DNA of 64,000 nucleotides from Owenia fusiformis (taxonomy: Eukaryota > Annelida > Polychaeta > Sabellida > Oweniidae): contig CAIIXF020000010.1 of NCBI GenBank assembly GCA_903813345.2, positions 17,371,181-17,435,180 of the forward strand. Reading direction: 5' to 3'. Each line of letters opens with the position of its first letter. The first letter of the stretch is position 1. Below the pieces are notes generated by a model. It worked only from the letters and a program-made list of their open reading frames with translations, made no database searches and was not told where the DNA came from. Below are positions 14,601 through 23,600 of the stretch, piece by piece. The position numbers and the translations under genes are program-made.

Positions 14601-17600
14601 TTTAATTAAACTGTGAACTGGTTTTTCCTTGTAGCGCCTACCACTCCCATGCCAAATAAGTTCTGTACTTACAATGGCCAGCAATATGGAGAAGGAGCCA
14701 GTTTCAACATTGACTGCAACATATGTGTCTGTAGCAATGGCGTTATTGTCTGCCAATTTAGGGATTGTTGTAAGAATTTATAGATATTAAGAAATCCTTA
14801 AATTAAACTTGGCGCCAATTCTCTCGGATTTAATATGCAAAAATGAATTTGTCTTTTTCAAAGGGAAGTGTTTAAAACAATTCATTATCCTGAATCTGTG
14901 CTCTGAATATGTGCCATTCGTAATGTTTTCTAATGCTACGTTCACACCAACGGCGAATGTCACGCTTTAAATCGGCGAGTAAAGCGCCGTCATTTTTGTC
15001 ATTTTTGTTCATACCAACGGCGCTTTGATGGCGCTTTAAAGCGGCTTGTAAAGCGGCACCAAAGCGTAACAAAGCTTGATTAAAGCGGCGGGGTCGTAAT
15101 AAGTCTTAGAAAAGCTCGGAGTAAAGCGGGATATTCGGCAAGAGCGCCAAAAAAAGTTGAACTGTTTAAAAATTTTGGGCGCTCTGCTACGAATTGATTA
15201 AATCGCCGAGAGCGTATCAAACAAACTTGAACAAACCGTAACAAGGCTCAGAAAAGCTTGACCCAAAGCGTAGGAAAGCTTAACATGGCGCTGATAGGTT
15301 CCTTACGCTGTGACCAGGCTTTGTTACGCTTGAAATCATGCTTTGATAAGCATTATTACGCTTTGATGCGATTATGACGCTTTGAATCAGGCTCTGATAC
15401 GATTGTCAAGCTCTTTTGTGCATTGTTACGCTCTGTTAAGCTCTGTCACGCATTGGAAAATGTCGAGATCGCCGATTTCATGCCGCTTTTGATCCAATGA
15501 CTACATAAAGATGTAGTAGATCCATAAAACCATTGTATCTTTGACTCGAGAACACGATGGCAGAACAACAAGATCCAGAAATTCCAGATGGACCAGAGCA
15601 TGACCTATCTGAATAAGACATGACGGTTTGACGCACGGCGTGAAAGAGCGTGAGAGAGCATGAGGAAGCATGTCAAGCGTAACAAAGCCTAACAAAGCGT
15701 TTCAAATCCTGATGTAAGCGTCTCAATTTGTTGGAAAGCTTGAGAGTCCTTCATGAAAGCGTAACAAAGAGTGTCAGATATTGATGAAAGCTTCTGACCT
15801 CGTGTCAGATCTTCATGCCAGATCGTAACAAATCCCGAGGCATCTTAACGAAGTGTGTAAAGTGATAACAGACCGTGAAGAGACTGGGGTCCCCGCTTTA
15901 AACCAAGCTCTGTTAAGCTTTCCAACGCTTTGGGTCAAGCTTTGCTGAGCTTTGTTACGGTTTTTAAGCTTTGATACGCTCTCGGCGCTCTAAGCAATTC
16001 GTAACAGAACGCCCAAAATTTTTAAACAGTTTAACATTTTTTGGCGCTCTTGCCGAATATCCCGCTTTACTCCGAACTTGTGTACGACCTATTACGACCT
16101 CGACGCTTTAATCAAGCTTTGTTACGCTTTGGTGCCGCTTTACAAGCCGCTTTGAAGCGCCATCAAAGCGCCGTTGGTGCGAACGCTTAAACAGTTTAAA
16201 TTTTTTAGCGCTCTTGCCGAATATCCCGCTTTACTCCCGAGCTTTTCTACGACCTATTACGACCCCGACGCTTTAATTAAGCTTTGTTACGCTTTGGTGC
16301 CGCTTTACAAGCCGCTTTAAAGCGCCATCAAAGCGCCGTTGGTGTGAACGTACCTTTAATGCCATCGTTTTCATGTTTCTAATCAAACTGTTCTTTCCAT
16401 TTTTCTATATAGCGGTAGATTGCACAAATGTCCAATGTCCTCCAATTCAACAATGTGCAGTTGGCCAAGAGTTGAAGGTACCTTCCGGCCAGTGCTGCCC
16501 TGTCTGCGGAGTTAAAACTGGTAAGTAAAGCATTGCATACATAGATGAAAGCCCTAAGGATGACAATACATGAATACATAATGAAAGATACGATACGATA
16601 CGATGAGGAGAATAATAACACTTTGTTCAACTTTAAAGGCATTTTTATTTCTTAAAGTATCAATTCTTCTATTATCCTATAATGATAAAACCAACGTTTT
16701 GCGACATACATGTAGTAGAATATAGAGTGTCGGCATAGATATATTTTGAGTCATGGGAGGGCGATTGATGACATAAACTTATTTTTGTTACGGGATCATG
16801 ATTGTCACACCTAATAGAGGAGGCAACTAAGGCCTTGAGAGGAAGGTTGTCCTTTTTCCAAGGGAGGTATTTTACAATTATTTGCTACACCAGAGACATA
16901 TAAACACACGTCTCTTGTTAAACTAGATCTGCTTTCAGAATATGTGCCCCTCTTAATACCATACTCGTTTTTTATGCTTCTAATCAAGTGTTCTTTCCTT
17001 TCTCCTACACGGTAGATTGTACAAAGGTCACATGTTTTTATCAACAATGTGCACCTGACCAAGAGTTGAAGGTGCCTTCTGGCCAGTGCTGCCCCGTGTG
17101 TGTTGTCAAAACAGGTAAGCATAGCACTGTATATAAAACGATGACAATACAAAAAAACGATAGTCCATTGAAAGCAACGATTGGAAGATAATAACATTTT
17201 GTTTAGACTTAAGGAACTTTGATATCATATCGTTTAAATTTTTCTGTTCCCTTGTATTTATGATTATGAAACCATGCCGTAACGATAGGATATTTGTTAC
17301 AACCATTTCGTTGCCTGGCTTTAGTGTTGCGACAGTGTAGAAAATAGAGTCTCGGCATAGATATATTTCCGGGATATATTTTAAGTCATCAATCATAAGC
17401 ATATTTGAAAGAGGGCGAGTTATGACATCAACTTATTTTTATGACGGAATCATCTTTGTCACGCCTAAATTCTCAAAAGGAACTATTCTAACAGCAATAC
17501 TGCTGCTACAGAATCAGTAAAACTGAATTTAATTTCCTTTGTGTAGGGCCTACAACCCCGATGCCTAACAAGTTCTGCAGTTACAATGGCCAGCAATATG

Positions 17601-20600
17601 GAGAGGGAGCCAGTTTCAACATTGACTGCAACATATGTGTCTGTAGTAATGGCGTTATTATCTGCCAATTTAGGGATTGCTGTAAGAATTTATAGATATT
17701 AAGAAATCTTAATTAGACTAAACTTTGCCTAAATCTCCAACATTAATACAAGGTGGTCTTGGAGTCACAGATAGGTTTGAATCAAACTGGTGGAAGTACT
17801 CGAGTACTATACAGGCCATAAATCGGGGAGTAGAATTACGATTAAAATCCATTTTACATAAAGAGGATGCAACTGAAACATTAGGGAGTTTAAGATTAGC
17901 GTAAATAACCCATTTACCTATACCTATACGTAGTTTGTTATTACACTAAGCGGTATTTTTGTATTTTACCTAAGTTACAGGGTTTGTGATACGTAATTAC
18001 CTATAAATGGCCGAAGATAGGTAATTCGAAAACGCATGTTTTTATCCAACAAATTATGTAATATGTAGATCAAATATCAATCATTAAACTTTAAAATATT
18101 AACAACAAGCATTTCTCATTCGATCTGCATAGAAATGAAGTGGTCGAACACATTCATTGATGCAATAAACGATGCCATCTGACGATGCATGAAATTGTTG
18201 AATTTATTATAAATGTATGAAATCAGCCATTTTCTCGTGGTTTTAATAGTTTAATTTTACTATCTGGTCATTCTCATTGCTGGATCATGCAAGAAGTTTA
18301 ACATTTCGCCTTAAGTCACTGTCCCATTAGCGGGCCCATAAGCAACACCTCTCCCAACTACATGTAGCTACACGACACTCTCTCTGGAGTATATAACAGT
18401 TCTTGGAGGTATATGTACTGGTATATACCATATAAGCCATCGCATGGTTTTCATTCTATAACAAGGATGTCATTTTTTATCATAAATTGTAGCATAATGT
18501 TTTGTAGCCTTTTACGTAAATCTTAAACTCATTTTGCAATACGCATTACCTATACGCATCCGTAACGAACACACGGATAGGGATAGGTACACGTATAATT
18601 TTTACGCTAATCTTAACCTCCCTATTGTGCGGAAGGTTGTCCTTAAATTTTCCCAAATGAATTATCTAAAAATGATTCGTTATACTTGACTGCTTTCAGA
18701 ATATGTGTAATGTTTTCGTAATGTACTCGTTTTCGTGTTAATAATCAAACTGTTTTTCCATTATTCTGTATAGCGGTAGATTGCACAAATGTCCAATGTC
18801 CTCAAATTCAACAATGTCCATTTGGCCAAGAGTTGAAGGTACCTTCCGGTCAGTGCTGCCCTGTCTGTGGAGTTAAAATCGGTTAGTATAGCATCGCATA
18901 CTAAAGGATGACAAAACCTAAGGATAACAAGAGATATTTACGATAGTGGAAGATACGATTCAAGGAGTATGATAACGCTTTGTTTAACTTTAATGTCATT
19001 TTAATATCTTAAAGTATCAATTCTTATGTTCACCTGTAATAATAAAACTAAAGTTTTGCAACATTATAGAATATAGAGTGTCAGCATAGATATATTTTAA
19101 GTCATTAATCATACAATTTACATATTTTAAAGAGATGGCGATTGATGATATTAACTTATTTTTGTTATGGAATCATGATTGTCACCATGGGCTTTCGAAA
19201 GCCCATGTTGTCACACCTAATAGAGGATGTGACTGAAACCTTGTGGGGAAGGTTGTCCTTCTTTCAAGGGAATTATTTTACAATTATTTGTTTTACTCGA
19301 TCTGCTTTCAGAATATAAGCCCATCGTAATGCCATACACGTTTTTTATTCTTCTTCTAATAAGTGTTCTTTCCATTCTTTTATGAAATAGATTGCACAAA
19401 GGTCTCATGTCAGTATCAACAATGTGCAGCTGGACAAGAGTTGAAGGTGCCTTCCGGTCAGTGTTGCCCTGTCTGTGTAATTAAAACAGGTCAGTAGAAC
19501 AACCATTTCGTTATCTGACCGGCTTGTAGTGTTGCGACAGTTTATTCTGTAGTCATAGAATAACGACATAGAACTATCAAAAGTCATTAATCATAACCTA
19601 GTATATTTGAAAGAGAGAAACCCCTTTAAAAACGTAACAATTTACAATACAAAGAATACAATTTGCAATAAATAGATGGCATCAACTTATTCTTGTTACG
19701 GAATCATCATTGCCACACTTTATTTCTAAAAAGGAACTTTATGGAGTATACTACTGCCATATAGATTTAATTAAACTGTGAATTGGGTTTTCCTTGTAGC
19801 GCCTACCACTCCCATGCCAAATAAGTTCTGTAGTTACAATGGCCAGCAATATGGAGAGGGAGCCAGATTCAACATTGACTGTAATACATGCGTCTGTACA
19901 AATGGCGCTCTTATCTGCCAATTTAGGGATTGCAGTAAGAATTTATGAATACTATTCTAGTATTTAGATTCGAATTCACTACCTTGTGTCCATTTTCTAA
20001 ATATGGGTTGGATATGGATTCACAAGGACTTGAAAAAAGACTAGTTGAAACAACTCGCACATGCATGGACCATTAAGGGGTGAAATTATAATGCAAATCT
20101 AATTAGGGACTACACGACCGTTTGTTTCAAAAAGTGACTCTTATTCCAGGTGGTGACCAAGGATATTGTTTTTACAATGGTCAGGTCTACTTAAGTGGAC
20201 AGGTATTCCAGGATGATTGTAATACTTGTCGCTGCACCAATAACATTGCTGTATGCACAAAAATAGCTTGTAATACACAAAGTAAGTTTTTTTTTACTTT
20301 TGCTATATATAATATTAACATAAAAAAATGTTGATGGTGTAACTAAACTGATAAACATATCAAGAATCATTAGGGTACATTATGAAACTGATACATTCTA
20401 ATAATGCAATGTGATTATCTTTTATTCTGCTCATTTTACTTTGCCTCTGAGATGTAGGCCTATGTTTTTGAATATTGATATGCCAGCTAAATCGATCCAA
20501 GAAGGTGTTGTTCCAACCGGTATCGGCCTATCACCCGAAAGTCGAAGATGGGTATGATTTAGTTGTCTATATAAATGATTAGATCGACCCAGTGAAAAGG

Positions 20601-23600
20601 AGATATTTCAACACTAAGATCTATCATACTGTAAGGCCAAAACGTATTGTTTCAGCCACTCCTTCCCCTCCTCAATATTGTATCCACAAGGGACAGGCAT
20701 ACCAGGAAAATGCTCAGTTCACCGACGATTGTAATCTGTGTGTGTGCTTTGGAAGTAGAGCTATCTGCCAGACCAAGATTTGCAACCCCACGACTACTAG
20801 TAAGTATCACAAAAACAAGGGCAGGCCATGGACCTCTATCCCCTGGGATATATCTGAGTTGTTATATTACAGTCTCATGACTCCCAAGTTGGATCGATTT
20901 TATTGTTGTGATCGGCAGTTTGTTGTTGTTTTCATAGTGTGTATAATTCCTTATTGGATATTGTTCCTTTTAAATATACATTACTGCCTTGATAATCATA
21001 TCCTATGTTCATCCTCAAGCAAATACTTCCCAACCCCAACTCCCCTTTGGATAGATTCATTTGTTGAATAAGCTGAAATGATAAAATTGCCCCCGGGAAA
21101 TTGCCAAACAATAGGTCCTAACACATGTATGGTGTTTAAACTGCTTCTTTATTCGGTACATTAAATATTCCATAAATACCAAATAAAACAAACAATTTAC
21201 CAAACCTTTACCCAATCTATCGAATGTTTTTTATTTTATCGAATGTAATAATCTATACAATTTATATTCGCTAAATCGTTTCACTTGTTCTTTGTGTTGG
21301 CATTTACATTTGATATTTATACACAGTAAACATGTATTTGTGTGATGCAGCGAATCTGTTTGTTTTCCTCAACGCACGTATGATTTAATTAATTATTTGT
21401 ACATTCGGTATTTACATTATTTATATTCGGTAAATACCGAATGCCACATTCGATAAATTTCGTTATTATTCTATACTTTACGAGACTTTCAGTCACGTGA
21501 TATATTTGAACGATGTAGAATAGCTGCGCGGCTTGCAAATCTCGAGGTCACGTGACAAAATATCGAACAACAACGAAAGTTATCGAATATTACTTTATTG
21601 CATTCGGTAAATAGCAAATGAGCTTTCGGTAAAATGCATCAACTATGTCATAGAAAAATAAACCATTTGGTAAATATAGGCAAACTTATTTCGGTAGGGT
21701 TCAAATAGAAATTCAATATTGTGCCTATAATGTGTTACTCTTAAGGAATACCATAACAATTTACGCAAAAACATATCATTTAGCGAATGAAATATGTAAT
21801 TTAATGCACATGGTATTAAGTGATTGGCTATTTAGAAAACTTAATTTGCCGTAACAAACATATAAACGTTTATACCGAAGTGAAAAATGATTTAGCGAAT
21901 ATTAATATTTCCTATACAGAATATATTTGAATTTAATGAATAAAGAAGCAAAAATAATGCCATAATAAATATCAAATGTAAATGCCAACACAAAGAACAA
22001 GTGAAACGATTTAGCGAATATAAATTGTATAGATTATTACATTCGATAAAATAAAAAACATTCGATAGATTGGATAAAGGTTTGGTAAATTGTTTGTTTC
22101 ATTTGGTATTTATGGAATATTTAATGTACCGAATAAAGAAGCAGTTTAAACACCATATGTGTAACATTCATACCATGATATGCACAAAGAATGAACTTTC
22201 TATATATAGTTACTATGCTTTCCAAATGCGTCTAAAATCGAATTTATTTGTATGTCTAAGCCGCGTCTCATAGATTTTGCATTTTCCCACTCACACTAAT
22301 TGCGATGATGATGAAGTCATTTTTCGTAATTTAGCACCTGCTCCACCAGTGTTGACATGCGTGTACAAGGGCAAGCTTTACGCAGAGGGAGTTCCCTTCA
22401 ACGATGACTGCAATCTATGCGTGTGCTCCAATGGTGTCCCAATGTGTCAACAAAATATTTGCCCCTCAACTACAGGTATGTCCAGATATTCTCCGTTTAG
22501 TGTACTTTACATTTACATATGTTGTACGGTTTAAATGTGCATGTACCCGCTTGGGAATTTTCTTGTGAAAAATCAATTCCAAAACTCTATCAGATTGCTT
22601 AATACAGATATAGAACTAAATAATGATGTTTTTGATGTCATTTTGATCCTCATCACATCGCCTTTCTTACAGCAGTTATGATTTGATTACAAATGACCAT
22701 CCTCAAGATTGCCATGGTGATACATAATGATCATGACTATGTTAAAATTTTATTATTTCACTAGTTGCTCCTCCCTCATCTGGATGTACATACAAAGGCA
22801 TGTTTCATGCTGATGGTGTCCTATTCAATGACGACTGCAACGCCTGTCTATGTTACAATGGTATTGCTGTTTGTGAGACAAAAACATGCGAGGGTGGCTC
22901 AACTAGTAAGTTACCCTTAACATGTAAAGCGAGCATATATTTTGGTGATAGTATCCTTCAAATATACTGCAGCCCAAATTGTCGCATTGATCTTGCTTGT
23001 GTTTTCGTAATCTAAAAAGCATACATTAAAAAATTATTAGCGATATTGTTCCAGCAACTTCGCTGAATGTCGAAACCCTCTGCTACTAATTCGGTAATAA
23101 AAAGGAGTTGCAATGAAACGCTCTCGACATATAGGCCTAAGCATAATTTGGGCAAAATTGAAAGAAGTCGGACCATTTGAAAACGTATTTACCTTTTATC
23201 TAACAGTAACTGTTTCCTTGTTTAGCTGCAACCCCACCTGTAACCAAATTCTGTGCCTACAAAGGAAAGCTTCACGCAGATGGTGTAGTTTTCAAAGACG
23301 ACTGCAAGACATGCCTCTGCTACGAAGGAACTGCCGTGTGTGAATCAAAAACTTGCTCAGCTACAACCTCGGCTACAACTACATGTTAGTGATCCTTTTT
23401 TATTTAAAATCCCCAAATTATTGTCGGCTTTCAAGAGAAAGCAACTAAAATTGCGTTCAGTTCCAAGAAGATCTACGTGTAGTTGCACTTTAGAACAGTA
23501 TAATTCATAATCGATTATATTGAATATTTACAGTTCTGAAAGGAAATAGATGATCTTGCGTCCGCGAATTTTTGGTTATCCCAGTAGGCCTACACAGATT

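Larger units (their letters stand above)
17547..19489 (+). repeat. VWC exon trio 8 (B 17547-17681, A 18774-18881, A' 19391-19489)
   Basis: Duplicate of trio 6. Relative to that copy it has gained a 741-bp transposon (17883-18623) in the B-A intron and a 22-bp palindrome (19186-19207) in the A-A' intron. The intron after A' lacks roughly 190 bp present after trio 6. The linker of B starts GPTTPM. Confidence 0.85.
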
